From: Myrica gale
Lineage: Eukaryota > Streptophyta > Magnoliopsida > Fagales > Myricaceae
Length of the DNA stretch: 64,000 bases
Direction of reading: 5' to 3'
Assembly (NCBI GenBank): GCA_963930655.1
Contig: OZ005613.1
Coordinates: 15,384,501 to 15,448,500, forward strand
Under the pieces are notes generated by a model. That model worked only from the letters and a program-made list of their open reading frames with translations, was not told the origin of the DNA and ran no database searches. Within the stretch, counting starts at the first letter, position 1; each line of letters begins with the position of its first letter. The translations under genes and the position numbers were made by a program. Positions 12,301 through 25,330 of this stretch are shown here, piece by piece.

Positions 12301-15300
12301 ATGTTCTCAGCAAAGGACTCCCATCCTTTACTAATGTTCTTCCAGAGACCAACACCATAAGAGCCATTACAAACAAGAGTGTGCCACCCACCCAAGACAC
12401 AACCATATTTTTCCATGATAACAATTCTCCACAAACTATCTCGTTCGGCCCCAAACCGCCAAAGCCATTTTCCAAGAAGGGCCCTATTGAACAAAACAAG
12501 CCTTCTCAAACCCAACCCACCGCTACTAATAGGAGAACACACTTTCTCCCACTTCACAAGATGAAATTTCTGCATGTTATCATCACTTCCCCATAAAAAA
12601 TCCCTCTGAATCTTCTCCAACCTATTAGCCACCGCAACAGGAATAGGAAAGAGCGACAAAAAATAAGTGGGGAGACAAGATAGAGTAGACTTGATCAACG
12701 TGATTCTACCACCCTTTGAGAGATAACACCGTTTCCACCTCGCCAACCTTCGCTCCGTCCTTTCGATAATATCACTCCAAATGCAAGAACATTTGAAAGG
12801 TGCGCCTAAGGGAAGGCCCAAATAAGTGATAGGCAAAGGAGCAACCCGACAGCCCAAAAGAAGCCAAAGCATGCACATTAACAACGGTACCTATAGGGAT
12901 GGCTTCGGACTTGGAGAGATTAATCTTCAAACCAGATACTGCCTCAAAACAAAGAAGAAGACAACGCAGATGTCAAAATTGGCCCTCATCAGCCCCACAA
13001 AGAATGAGAGTGTCATATGCAAATAATAAATGAGATATGCTCACCCCACCTCTACCACCAATCCCCACATCGAACCCTTGAATGGAACCATGGTCGACCA
13101 ACATCTGGATCATCCTACTGAAAGCTTCTATGACAATAACGAACAACAAAGGTGAAAGGGGATCACCCTGACGCAACCCACGAGACCCACCGAAAAAACC
13201 ATGAGGAGAACCGTTCACAACCACCGAATATTTTACTGTGGAAATGCAGAACTCGATCCATCTACACCACCTAGCCCCAAAACCACACCTCCTCAAGAGG
13301 TATAAAAGGATCCTCCAATTCACGTGGTCATAGGCCTCGTGAACATCCAACTTGCATAACATGCCTGGGATGTGGGAACGCATCCTGGAAAGAGCAACTA
13401 ATAATTAAATTGGCAAGTTATGCTTGTCAAATGGATCAGAGCGGTTGCTCCTTCAATGACCTACTTTTAAAGCTCCCTTAAGGTAAGTGCATCCTCCTCC
13501 CAACCTCTTGCCTATTCCATTTATTGTATGAGAGTTTCAAACTTTTTCTTCTGCAAGTCTAGTGCATTTTCACTCAATCCACGTAATTCTACGGAACATA
13601 AATTTGTTAGCAGTCATGGATTCTGTTTTAGTGACATTCATTATTCCTGCATTTTTATCCTATGATCAGAAACAAATTATTCATGTACCACCACTTTTGT
13701 TGTATATTCTTTGCTGTCTCCTCTCTTTCTCTCTCTTAATCCATGAGCTGTAGTTCAAATGATACTTCCTTCCCCTTTAATGTAAGGTTGAGAATTCAAG
13801 ATCTACTGCTGGCCATGTAACTGACTGATAATTACTTTAGTTGTTGTACTCCACCTTTCAAGAGATTTTTACAAAGCTCACATTTAAACCACTTTGAAGC
13901 TTGCTTTTTGAGAGCATAACAAGAGTACAGATACATATGTTTCATAAAAATATATTAAGAAAGGTGAAATGAATAACATAGGTCAGGTTTTCACTCCAAC
14001 CACTCCTAAATAATAGTCCACATTTCTTTTTGTGACTATCCAAAAATATGTATGTTGCCAAGAAAGGCGAATAATTTTCTTTTTACTTCCACCAACAGCC
14101 TTCAGCAATTGCATTTATAGCAAGAAAGATGATCACTTCTCACATTTCAATCTAAAATGTAAAGGGTATAATTTGGAAGTTGAATATCAAGGTAGGATAG
14201 TTTCCTCAAACCTCGTGTATTTTAAGTAGGACATTAATTCGATGATGGAGGGAGTAGTAATTAGCCCAGACAGGCGGAACATAATCATTAGCGTCAAGAA
14301 AGGTTGATGCAACAGCTTTTCCATTTATATAATACCCAACGGGCAGATTCATAATGAAAATAAACAAACTCAGTGCATTCGCAATGACGAAAACACAAAT
14401 CTATTGATGACGAGCATACCTTCAGGAAATCTAGTGTTGATCGGTCCATGGCATAGGTGGCTATTTCTCTTCCTCCCTTAGATTCCACAAATTGCACATA
14501 ACGCATCCAGAACTCAGGGTAATTGGCACAAGGAATTAAGCACCTCTCATACAGTTTAACAGCCTGTCAGAAATAACAGTAGAATCCTATGAAACAAAGG
14601 AAGGAGGGGTAGGGCATAGACGGATAATATAAAACCATACCCAGTCAAAATCCCCTTGCATCTCAATAAAGTCCAGATAGTGATGCCAATTCTCCAACTG
14701 ACTGGCCTCTAGTGGCTCAACATGGAAATAAGACCTCTGGATATTAGCCTCAAAGCAAGAAATTAGTTCATTTAACTGGCACGCTTCCTTATAGAACCAT
14801 TCTCCAATTAACTGATATTTCTGCAGTGCTTTGATTCTAGAAGAGCCAGCAGATAGGTCCAGCAGGTCTTTAATGATGCGAGAAATTTCATCATTCTTAA
14901 AACCTGTCTGGGCTTTGCTATCAAGCACAAGTTCTGCCTCTAATTTTTCAACAGCAGAAATGCTCTTGCTTTCCATTTCCACTTCCCAAAAGGCAACCAA
15001 TTTCTTAAACCTGAGTTGGAGCTCAAATCTGTTAAGGATGAATTTAGACGATCTAAAAAACAGGAGGAAAACTGAAGAAGCAACCATTTATCTGACTGAT
15101 AAAAATTGGGGTAATCGCTAACAAGAAGCATGCAATCTCATTGCTATGAAATGGACTAACAAAATATAGATATACACGTCCAGCAGATTACTCATTCACT
15201 GGCCAAAAACAATAAGCTACAATCATCTACCACTTTCTGCCTGTACTAATCCTTTGTACTAATTTATTCAATCAAATAAAAGTGGATGGGGAAGAACTTA

Positions 15301-18300
15301 TCAATCTGAATGTTTCTTTTAACTACTCATTTATATTAAGAATATGGGTGTAATTCTTTTTCTTTTGCTAAGCATTTCTTTCTATTGAAAGCTACAAACA
15401 ATAAGGGATCCCCTATGTATCAATTTGGTCACAGACTCACATGACATACTGGAACTAGTGGTAATGGTTCACCAGGCTAAATCACTGCGGCAACATCTAA
15501 CATGAACAATAGAATCTCATCTGATACTTGCAACAGACTGTTTCAAGGCTTCAATTAGTTCGGATAATTGTCAACAATCTTAAAGTGGAATAGTGCCAAG
15601 AGAATTACTGTTTGGCCTTAAGGTTAACCCATAACTCGAAGAACTGAGTGCATTCCCTAAGCATATTCCATATGATAGCAAATAAAAGGGCATCATTATA
15701 TTTGGCTTATTCACTTGTCCATCATGGATTATGCAAAGTAAGAATCGCGCATTTCATCAGGAACACTCAAATTGAAGGAAAGTAAGAGAGGCGAGAAATA
15801 CCCATCATAATATTGATGCAACTTTCTGGTTGGGAATCGCAGTGCTTGGATATAAATATGTGCTAGAGAACTCAACTGCTGTTGAGAAAACTCAAATTGG
15901 ATGTATTTGTCCCACAAAGTATGGCTGGAGTAATCTTTCCCAACAAAGGAGACGCCTCTTTGAAACAATCTATAAGAAAAATTGAGAGAACATATCAATT
16001 GTCTCCTTTTGGTAAATTGTGCTTCATTAATTAAGAAGATCCAAGGTGTGAAAAAGCACAGCACCATGAAGAGAAAAAACATTTCAATTGCTTGACCATC
16101 CAATCACTTTGAAAATGAAGAACAAAAGAACGATCAGAATTTGTAAAGTTATGCATCTTGTCTCTCTCAATAAGTACTGCCTAAGCCATTGTATACCAGG
16201 AGAACAAATTATGTAGGCATTAGCTCATATGCAATGCTGTCTTGTGTCCATTGATAATCCTTCGGCATTTTCACTCTGGCATTACTAGTTTGTAACAACA
16301 ACATCGAGTGAAACAAGCATTGGCCATTACCAGACTCCATAATAGAAAATCCATTACTATGATTCATATTGTGAAGGATTTTTTTTTTTATAAGTAAGCC
16401 AATCTTATTAAAGAAAAGAAAGATGACAGTACAAGAGACTATACTGACAAAAGCTAAAGCATACACGCTAAAAAACTAATAAAATCCGGAAAATCCACAA
16501 ACGGGCAACCTAAAACCGAATTAGCCTACAGATAGAGAGAATGCAACACAAAACCCCCCAATCTAGCCAAAGCATAGCCCTGTCTTCGAAACACCTCTCA
16601 TTCATCTCCCTCCATAAATACCACCAAATGCAAGCTGAAATCATTTTCCAAATGGCCAACGCAATTGGATCCTCGAACTTCCTCTTCCAACACTGCAAAA
16701 CATCCACCATCTTCCTAGGCATAACCCAATCATAGTTAAGGATGCTCAGCACATGCCTCCACAATCATTTAGCCATCAAGCAGTGAATAAGGATATGGTC
16801 AACCGTTTCGTCATCGCTCTTGCATAAGTAGCACCACTTAGTCACACAAACACCCCTCCTCCTCAAGTTGTCAATGGTTAAAATTTTCCCAGGAGTGGCT
16901 TCCCAAACAAAGAAAACAACTCTAGGGGGAAGCCAATTTCTCCAACAAAGTCATTATGGAAAATTCCTATTGGAGCCCTCCAAAAGCAAAGCATACATCA
17001 ATTTCACAGAGAAAACACCGCTCTTAGAACCCCTCCACAGCATTTTATCCTCTCTCCCTCTCCTCCTACTACACGAATAAAGCAAAGAAAAAAACTCCGA
17101 AAAAATTTCCATCTCCCAATCGTTAATCAATCTATCAAAGTGAACATCCCACACAACCACTCTGGATCCCATCTCAATGCAATCAGCCACCCAAGCGTCC
17201 TTCTTTCGAGCAATAGAAAATAATTGAGGAAACTTCTCACTCAACGGTCTATCCCCACACCACTAAATATTGGTCTCCGGTGAAGGATAACCCAACTAAA
17301 ACTAGAATATTGGTCTTCGGTGAGGCCTACGACAAGTATAAAAGTAACAAGGCATATCAACGTAAACCATTAAGTACAAGGCTTTCCAAATCATAATTCT
17401 AAATAGGTGGTATTTTTTTTTTATAAGTAAAGCTTTGGATTCATTGCGCCTGGAAGCGAAATCAACAGCAGGAGAAGATGCCAACAACTTGTCAAACAAG
17501 TTTACCATCCACACAACACCAAACTTCCTCATATGGATCGAGTTCACACATTTGTGACTCCACTCAGAAAACCGAATGTCCCCCTTCTCACCAATCGAGA
17601 CTTGGAACTCCTTAGACTCAACACGAAAATTACGACGAAATGACGACATATGAAACCACTGATACTCCTTTCCTTTTGTACTCGCTGCCTCGCTCTGCTA
17701 CTGCTCACTCCTACTCAACCTTCAATAAGTACCTATAGAACTCTGGGTTCAGACCCGAGCTTTCCAAGTCTACAAAGAGTTTAAAAATAGGTGGTATTTG
17801 CAACATGCTGCAAAGTCTCTTGATGATGTTGACCACTAAAGATTGTGGCACAAACAGTAACAAACCAATTTTCACTTCCTAGAGTTACCTTGATATCCAA
17901 AGAAGCTTCATTATTAGTGCCAATTCTTCAAAAGTGTCTTCTTTTTTCTTATTTAAAAAAGAATCTTACTTTCAGCCATCCCTGATTGCTTTTCCATGCG
18001 ACGGGAGTGGTGTGGCAGTCATGTATCTTTGGGGGGTTGGGGGGAGGGGGAGGGAGAGAGATATGACAACTTAGGAAACTTGAGTGATACGGTTTAAGAG
18101 AGAAAAATAGCTCAAACTCAATCTTTTTTATTTGTTTCGTTTTGAACATTTAGCACCTTCAGTATTCATTTGAAACATATCAGGTTTAGGCTTAGAATAT
18201 CTTAAATAATCAGTCCCCTAAGAACTAGTCTGTCCATGAGCCTAGCAATCCTGCCATGAGCAGAACCAACACCCGAGTTACCAGAGTCCAAGGTTCTGTT

Positions 18301-20893
18301 ATTGAATTGACAGAAGAACCCGAATACAGTTTAATCTTTGTTTTTATAAATAGAAGACATCCTCGCATAATAAGGTTTACAAAGCAACATGTAATAAGCA
18401 TCATTTCCTATTACTAAGAAAGAGTTATGCAGCATGGTTCAGCCTCCAACCCCAAATTCATATAACTTAGAACTCCAAAAGCATCAACAATGCAGGTTAT
18501 ACAATGAGTATGGCTAGCAATTTCTATGGAAGCTAAGTCAAGTCTTCTAATTATGGAGATTACCTACGAATATCAAATGGATCCTCAAAAACTGACATGC
18601 TGAAGCTACAGTAGTCAACCCATATGCCAACAGAATATGTTGCTGATTGGACAGCTCGCTCAAAGATTCCAACAACCTTATCAACAGTGCATAAGCGTGT
18701 CTTATGATCAGCGTACTTCCTCCAGTATCCATAGCACAAGGCAAACTTGGACAAGAAGGAGTCATAAACTAAACAGATTCTGTTAATGTCATCCTGCAAT
18801 ACTCATAGAAATACCTTATTTGCAATCAGCATTTCAATTAAGCTAGAAGCAGGGAAAGAAAAACCAATTAAGTAGTAACTGAAGCAATGATGCTAAAGTC
18901 AACAGACAAATCAATATTTTAAGCTAGAGATAAATCATCCAAATATATTTTCACAAGCTTCCCATGATAAATCATGGATCCAGAATGAATTTCTAGGACA
19001 AGCAGCGTCCAAGCACACATGATGTGCAAAATAGATCTAATCCTCAATTTAGATTAGGCGATAGAAGGTAGAGGTTATGATATATGAAGAATAGGAAAAC
19101 ACAAGACAGCTTCCTAGAAAAGGAAAGCTCCAACAGGAAGACAAATTTCCAAACCACCTCAGTAGGAATATGAGTACGCTGCATTTCCTTCCCATGGGTC
19201 TATATGCCCTTCCAAAGCATATCGTACTACAGACCAAACTTCTTGCTTCTAGGCTCTAGTGTGGGGCCAAACCATTTGTATCCTCTCAAACCTCACTAAG
19301 CTTTACCCACCAAAAAAGTAAGAAAAAAAATCCCATCACCTATTCCAATGAACTCGTGAAGGCTCTAACTAATTCCAAAATCCTATAGAAAACACCCCCA
19401 ATCACACATAACTCCCAATACTAAAAAAATTGTGGAAAACAACAGCAAAGAGCTCCTCCCCACACCAACCAATAAGTTGGAGGAAAGGGTTCTGATGCAT
19501 CAACAAGAACAAAGAATACAGGCCTACCAAAAATATACCACATCAAGATCCTTTTCCAAACCTTACCTCATGCAGCCTATTGACCTCGAGTGTTCCAACT
19601 GCCTCTTCCAACACATACTAGCAACTGTTCCCCAAATAATCATCTTCATCGCAGACCCCAAAAGTCACTTGCCTAAACAATGCCAGATTCCTTACTATAC
19701 TCCACCAGTTTGCAAGGGAACAAGGGTCACCAATCAATCAACCAAGTCATATAAACTCTACATTGCACCAGCCTATACAGTGTGATGAATAAGGAGTTTA
19801 ATTGTGAGATTTATTGGCACCTCTATGGCAGGAATATGGTGTCACAGTATCTATATCACCTTCATCAGTACTAAATTACTCAACTAGAAAGAAGATATAA
19901 TTAAAAAAATTAAAAAACTCAAATACATAAAGGAGATTTCCTCCACTTCCTCCACATGTAAACCCTACAAGTTACACCGGTTGCAACCAATCATAGAAGT
20001 GACACTGAGTACCATTCTGTTGTTGAAAAGTCAAATGACCAACAGATATTTATTACACAAAATGGAAATAACAAAAATGAAAGAATCAGCGTTTTCCTTT
20101 TTCTTTTCCTTTTGTTTTCAAAAAGTAAGAAATGAGTTAACATCGAACATTTGAGCACTACCTGTGGATGCAAACTAAAACCAGTATGCAAAAGAATCTC
20201 AGTTCACATTCTTGCATATCAAATCCAGATGGTCGCTTCCTTGAGCAACATTCCCAAATTAACTTCTTTTAGCACCATTACATGAATTGGAATAAAACTG
20301 ACCGCTACTTATTAACTAACTCGATGCCTCGGCTACTCAGAATGATGACTAACATTTGATGATTTACAGGTTCAATATAGATATGTACGTTTATAGCTAG
20401 AGTCAAAAGCTGTATAACATGAAAAACAAAATGCTGCAGATTGTTGGGTGCAACAAATCAGTAGGTAGAGATGAATTTTTGAACAAATTAAACCCCCCCC
20501 CCCCACCCAAGAAACAAAAAATCCCTGAATAGGAGTCTAACTAAGATTCCGAAGTGTAAGCATTGAATTACAGGATAAGTTTTCTCAATCTGGGAAATTA
20601 GCGATGTCCATTCATAAAAGTCCAGTGAGCCTTCAGCAACAACTTCTTCGAGCTTGAGCTCATCCAAACCAACTGCACAAAAAAGCAACAGTCGCTCGTA
20701 AGCTGCTTAGTTCAATCAATAACGTATGCGCACCCCATTCGAGGAGCTTTCACTTCTGAAGGTTCTTTAGAATGCCACTTAGTTATTAGTTGAATGGTGT
20801 TAACTACTGACTGCATTACTAAGCACATGAATTGGGGATAGAAAATATGAGGAATCCGAGGGAAAGAGAGTTACCCGGAGACTCTGATTCCAT
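6357..20893 (-). CDS. PRP39: Prp39-like U1 snRNP pre-mRNA-processing factor, 11 exons
   Basis: Exons in transcript order: 20893-20875, 20672-20572, 18793-18564, 15969-15802, 15010-14641, 14563-14420, 9920-9768, 9627-9511, 9067-8987, 8718-8569, 8141-6357. They sum to 3,318 nt with consistent phases, giving 1,105 residues. The protein starts [21 protein letters not shown] (half-TPR) helices follow, for example [46 protein letters not shown] and [11 protein letters not shown], which are diagnostic of Prp39. Prp39 is a U1 snRNP-associated scaffold acting in 5' splice-site recognition in the nucleus. The last exon adds roughly 570 residues beyond the HAT region, acidic and serine-rich and then glutamine-rich, recalling the longer of the two Arabidopsis paralogues (my recollection). 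Exon 9 (27 codons) is the least certain. Introns are large and contain LINE fragments. No internal stop occurs in the assembled exons. Confidence 0.92.
6405..6690 (-). repeat. CAG/CAA-rich tract encoding polyglutamine in the Prp39-like protein
   Basis: The coding strand (minus) alternates CAG and CAA codons with interspersed leucine, tyrosine and histidine, encoding the Q-rich tail of the last exon. The opposite strand has long A/V-rich open frames that simply mirror this repeat. Mixed CAG/CAA usage limits slippage compared with a pure CAG run. Confidence 0.85.
11216..11290 (+). repeat. tRNA-like SINE head inside a Prp39 intron (candidate)
   Basis: GGTCACTGGTTCAACTCC (about 11263-11281) contains a good B box, GGTTCAACTCC. 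TGGATGTAAGG, about 45 bases earlier, is a weak A-box-like match. The downstream part has no clear A tail because a LINE 3' end starts at about 11363. Class uncertain. Confidence 0.35.
11363..13390 (-). mobile_element. 5'-truncated L1-type LINE with broken reverse transcriptase
   Basis: Read on the minus strand, 13383-12973 encodes a reverse transcriptase segment with [13 protein letters not shown] and [13 protein letters not shown]. The frame then breaks, and 12884-11616 encodes the LINE C-terminal region, including a zinc-knuckle-like module ([18 protein letters not shown]). The element ends in about ten A on the minus strand (T run at 11367-11376). The usual FADD catalytic motif reads FAYDT, so even the RT segment looks dead. 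It lies in the intron between exons 6 and 7 of the Prp39-like gene, in the gene's sense orientation. No target-site duplication was recognised. Confidence 0.9.
16381..17277 (-). mobile_element. 3' LINE fragment in a Prp39 intron
   Basis: Minus-strand frames at 17244-16954 ([27 protein letters not shown]) and 16764-16510 ([20 protein letters not shown]) are clearly homologous to the C-terminal part of the LINE at 11363-13390. Stops separate the frames. A T run at 16380-16390 marks the poly(A) end. GTGAAGGAT occurs on both sides (about 16372 and 17279) and may be a 9-bp target-site duplication. It is in sense orientation to the host gene, in the intron between exons 3 and 4. Confidence 0.85.
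17416..17784 (-). mobile_element. Short LINE deletion derivative with 15-bp target-site duplication
   Basis: AAATAGGTGGTATTT is present at 17401-17415 and 17785-17799, flanking a 369-bp insertion whose minus strand ends in a poly(A) run beside 17415. It keeps a leader and the start of a LINE ORF1-like protein ([18 protein letters not shown]), then jumps to a LINE-like 3' end (TTACTTATAAAAAAA). The whole middle, including the reverse transcriptase, is absent. It therefore must have been mobilised in trans. Confidence 0.85.
18794..20571 (-). other. Prp39 intron 2, mostly anonymous
   Basis: A 1.8-kb intron between exons 2 and 3. The segment 19440-19780 faintly resembles the 3' end of a LINE read on the minus strand, but no frame or motif is strong enough for a call. 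Nothing else recognisable. Confidence 0.4.
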
Positions 20894-21479
20894 GGCCCGA
20901 TCCCGTATTAGCATCCGAAATGACAACCAGTTTCTTTGTTTTTGGAGGAAATAAAAACGCGATTCGTCTAGGGTCCTCCCGATCGAGACTTCAGAGATGA
21001 AAGGGACAACGTAGTTACGTAGGCCGGTAGGAGTACAAACGGGAAATGTTATAGTCTAATCGTAAAGGTCCTAAGAGGTACTAGTGTGGATGAGTCCATT
21101 TTATTCATTACTGTATTAACAACGTCTAAGTCCTCCGTTATTACCCCTTAAAGACCTTAAGATCATTACCTAACATTTCTCGTGCGAACGGTGAATTATG
21201 GTCGAATATGTATCGAAGTAACAGAACTGGCGAACCCCTTGCGAAGGAGATTTAAAAAAAAAACTAGGCAAACGTGACCTTTTTATTTTTCCTAGGCTAA
21301 AGTACAAAAAGGTATTATAAACCCACACTAATTTAATGGGCTTATAATATCAGTCATAGTTTAGTACAGACGAGAGATAAGGCCCAGTGTCTCTATTCCA
21401 AAATATCGGGACTGTATTGTCCATTTTGCTATGCTGTGAGTCAATTTGTTTTGCTTTCGTGATATCCAACCTACACTCC

Positions 21480-21980
21480 ACTGTGGTGACTGTTTACAGG
21501 AAACCTCTAATTCTTTGCACTTCTATATCCATGTTGGACTCTAAAGTGATCTCCGGAGAGTTGATAAATTTATAAGCTAGAAGACTGTCTGTCTCAATAA
21601 AAATATGTTGTCATCCAAACTTTTGTCCCATACAACATGCTAAATTAATAGCTTTAACCTCCTCCACGTAGGGTCTTTGTTTTGGGTGAAGTCAGTCCAC
21701 ATATGAAGTATTTCCCCTGTATCATTTCTGTAGATAGTAGAAATAACAGTACCCCAAGTTCTACAGGCAACATCCACGTTAATTTTTCAAGAGCCTAAAG
21801 GTGGGGGAGTCCATCTAAGCTTCAAATCAGTTTCAAGTATTTGAAAGACTTGTATGTGCTCAATAAAACGTCTTCTAACAGTAGAGAGCACCTCAAAAGG
21901 GTCAACTTTCAACCCTTGTATACAGATTTGTTTCTGAACCACCATATGGTATCTAAAGCCAGAGTTACCCACATGGTAAA
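21480..21980 (-). pseudogene. Broken RNase H-like (RVT_3) domain
   Basis: The minus strand encodes LKLRWTPPPLGS, then a stop, then KINVDVACRTWGTVIST and YRNDTGEILHMWT. In a shifted frame it continues EVKAINLACCMG and ETDSLLAYKFINSPE. This is the order of the plant RVT_3 RNase H module: WxPPxxGxxKINVD, then IRDxxG, then the E-ALxxA and ESDS motifs. At least one stop and one frameshift make it dead. It is probably the tail of a LINE or a retrotransposon-derived gene. It lies just upstream of the Prp39-like gene, on the same strand. Confidence 0.8.
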
Positions 21981-22397
21981 ATCTCGTTCAAAGCATTTAT
22001 CAATGTCCAGTTCTTTATGGGGACAACATATAATTCTTGCCCACGTGTCAATAGATATACCTGAGAATGCCTCCAAGATGAGAGGCAAACGTGACCTTGC
22101 TAAGGAGAAATGGAGAATTTCAAATGGAAAATGTCACGCTTTAATCTTCTTCTTTTCCACGGACATTGGAACATTGCATTTTCGAAGATTTCAAAGTCGC
22201 CAATATCTTATGTTTTTTTTTTAAAAAAAATCTACATCTTAATTATATCACTAATTCATGAGTTATTATTTGTACGCACAAACAATAAGTGGCACAAGAT
22301 CTGCCTCTTGGCTTATGTCGAGATATTGATTCCTTCACGCAACAATTTGCTTTAAGTATTTAAATTTTGGACTTAGGAAAAAAAATATTTAAATTTT

Positions 22398-22908
22398 GGG
22401 ATATATATACTTTTTCCACATCTAACTATAGAGAATTTGACACCGTACATTATAAACTAACTTTTTTTTTCTGATATATTGTACCATCTAACTATTAATT
22501 TTAGCCACTTTACAACATCCGTTAAAATTTTAAACCAAAATAATGATAATGTTAGTGACACACGTTGCATATGTTTATGATATTGTTGTCAACTTAAGTC
22601 ACTATTTGGGGCCAATTATTTGGGTTTAATAGTAAAAAATTCATCACATAATTTTTTATTATTATAATATTTATTAAAAATCTTTTTTCTTTACTTTTTT
22701 ACCAATTTCCATAACATATATTTACTTTATAATATTTCTCAAACTCCAATATCCAAAATTTCCACACTCAAACATATGTGTGTTATTATCGGATGGATGC
22801 ATAGCGTCTAACATTATTAGTTAGAGAGTATAATGTGTCAAAATTAATAATTTTAAATACAATGTATCAAATATTCTATAATTAATGGGTGAAAAGTATA
22901 TTTATCCT
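22398..22908. mobile_element. MITE with terminal inverted repeats of about 60 bp
   Basis: The left end reads GGGATATATATACTTTTTCC and then TAACTATAGAGAATTTGACA. The reverse complement of the right end reads AGGATAAATATACTTTTCAC and then TAATTATAGAATATTTGATA. The arms stay similar for about 60 bp around an AT-rich, non-coding centre. No exact target-site duplication was found, so the superfamily is not assigned. Confidence 0.65.
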
Positions 22909-23768
22909 TTACATTTTTTTAAGCTAAGTATTCATTATTGGACCCTTGAATTAACAAAAGAAACTAACGGATTTCTCGTAACTCCTATGCAAGAAAGTGA
23001 TAAGAGGTTGAAAATACCGTTTTCTTGACTTTTCCGTTAGTCCTTTTCCAATAATTTATTAATGAATTTTTAAGCTAAGTACATTACGCTTTCAATATCA
23101 CATTTATGTCAGATTTCAAACAAAATTAATGATTTGTCACACCTTGTGTCAATATATTTAAAAATAAATAAAAATAAAAATTATAATAAAAAATAAAATA
23201 CATAAATTAAGTAAAAAGTAGTAAACCATCCATCTCACAAGCTGCATGACCGCCCGCCTTGCTTGGCTCGCAAATCACTCTAAGGTCCCTTGTGGCCATG
23301 TTCTAAGGGTGACCCTCCCACGGCTTTAAAATTCAAAAATCACGTATAATTTCTAATTTTTCCGTTTTTTTTTAAAATATAAATTTTGTTATGAATTTTT
23401 AGGTTTTAACACAAAGATCTAGAACAATCAATCTCATAAATTCTAGCCAAACAACTTTTTATTCTCGATCCAAATTTTCACATGAAAAACTATAATCAGC
23501 TAAAGAGGGCCTAAAAGGATCCTTATAGTTTAAAATGAAGGCACACTCGCAGCATTGACCGGAAAAATAAGCTAAGCAGGCAAGAAGAGCTTTCCCTCTG
23601 ACCACACATTACAGTTGAGCTCAGAACATTTCTTTTAGGATTAAGTACTCATTTCATTCTTAGATTTTGACAATTTTTTAACAAATCCTCGTTTGGTATT
23701 CAACTTGATTATAAGATCCCTAAGTTTATATTTTTTTTTATCAAAAAATGTCATTGTCTTAAATTTTC

Positions 23769-24118
23769 GGAAATTTGACAACTTGGTCCTTGGGTTTATA
23801 CCCCTTTGGCAAATGAGTCATTGAGTTTCAAATTTCAAAAATTTAGTCCTTGGATTTTCGTTGTTTGACAAAATGGTCATTCCGTTAGTTTGTCGTCTAT
23901 ATACTTAACGGGGTTGAAGCGGTCGACCGCTCACTTTTTACACATATATCCGGTCTACCGCTTCAAATCCATCAAGCATATGGACGACAGACTAACAGAA
24001 AGACTATTTTGTCAAACAACGGAAATTCAAGGACTAAAATTTTGAAATTTGAAATTTGAAACCCAAGGACCCATTTGCCAAAGAGGTATAAACTCAAGGA
24101 CTGAAATGTCAAATTCCC
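23769..24118. mobile_element. Foldback MITE of Mutator type with 9-bp target-site duplication
   Basis: TAAATTTTC occurs exactly at 23760-23768 and 24119-24127. Between them is a 350-bp near-perfect foldback whose arms of about 160 bp start GGAAATTTGAC on one side and end GTCAAATTCCC on the other. The loop near 23925-23945 carries a GCGGTCGACCGC palindrome. A 9-bp duplication with long inverted arms is the known signature of Mutator-like elements. A terminal piece of a related element lies at 60536-60606. Confidence 0.85.
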
Positions 24119-25330
24119 TAAATTTTCATTCTCAAAATTAATGGTTCACACATCAACCCCAATTATAAGTTCATGTGTCACCTAAAAACTAAAATAATGT
24201 GACTTATAACTTTTTAAAGTTTTTTTCTTAATTTTTTAAATTTTTAAAAATATTATTTTATTTTTTAAAAATAAAAAAATTAGGAAAAAAAAAATTATGG
24301 AAAAAGTTAGAAAAATTATAAGTATCATGGTTTTATTTTTGGTTAACACATGTATTGGAATTGGCATGTGAATCATTAACTTTATTGATAAAATTTTAAC
24401 GAAATGATTTGTTTGATAAAAATTACAATTTCAAAGAACTTTATAATCAATTTGAAAATCTAAGAACTATTTATTAAAATGGGTCAAAATCTAATAACCA
24501 AGTATATAACTTTTTTATTTTTTATTTTTTTGAGAAAAAAAAGGACTCACCAGTCACCAGGTAAGGTGCATCTAGAAAGGAAAAGAAGTTTACCACATTT
24601 AGGTGGTGTTTTTTATGAAAATTTTGGAATTGTAGAAATGTTAGGTATTGAGATTTGTGGAAAGTAAAGATATTTTATGGGAGTTAATAAAAAAGTGAAG
24701 AGAGAGAAAAGTGAAATAAATATTATAGTAATAAAATATTATTTAATAAAAATAATAATATAATTTTTTAATATTAACTCCAATTATTCGAATGACAATT
24801 ATTGGGGGTGTTAAAGGGCTAAGAAAAAAAAAAGGGACTACAGCTAATCTTTGAAAAGGGCTTTCACTGGGCTTCTTCTTCATGAAGATATCGAGAAATT
24901 ATTAGTTATTCTCGTGGGAACCACTGCGAGTTTCACAGACTTATCAGAGCAGATAGCTATAATTCGTCTTCTATCCTGTTATGGAAATACAGAAAACACA
25001 CAAACTCATGTTGCACGGAAAGTAAGGATAAGGAGGCTCAGCGACTTCTGCATGAACAAGTTTATTGAAAGCTATTGAAATGAAAAACGCTCATTTTGAT
25101 CTCCTTCTCAAGAGCGAGAAAACTCACAATTATATTTGGTTTGGTTTTGGAAATATTTTTTGTATTTACTTTTTAGAGATAGTGTAGATTTTTTTGGGAT
25201 CGGTGAAATTTTTTATTAAAATTTGTTGGAATTTATAAAAAATTGTTGAAGTCTGTAAAAAGTTATTGGAATTAATGAATTTTGAGAGCAAACCAAACAT
25301 AAACTAACCGCTTAACTAGTCGAGGTAATT

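Noticed and set aside
11345..13485. CTTAAGGTA on both sides of the intronic LINE as a target-site duplication
   Set aside because: The left copy does not abut the poly(A) run, as retroposition requires, so the match is probably chance.
24851..25078. 75-codon plus-strand frame
   Set aside because: No homology recognised and no splice or promoter context. Likely chance.
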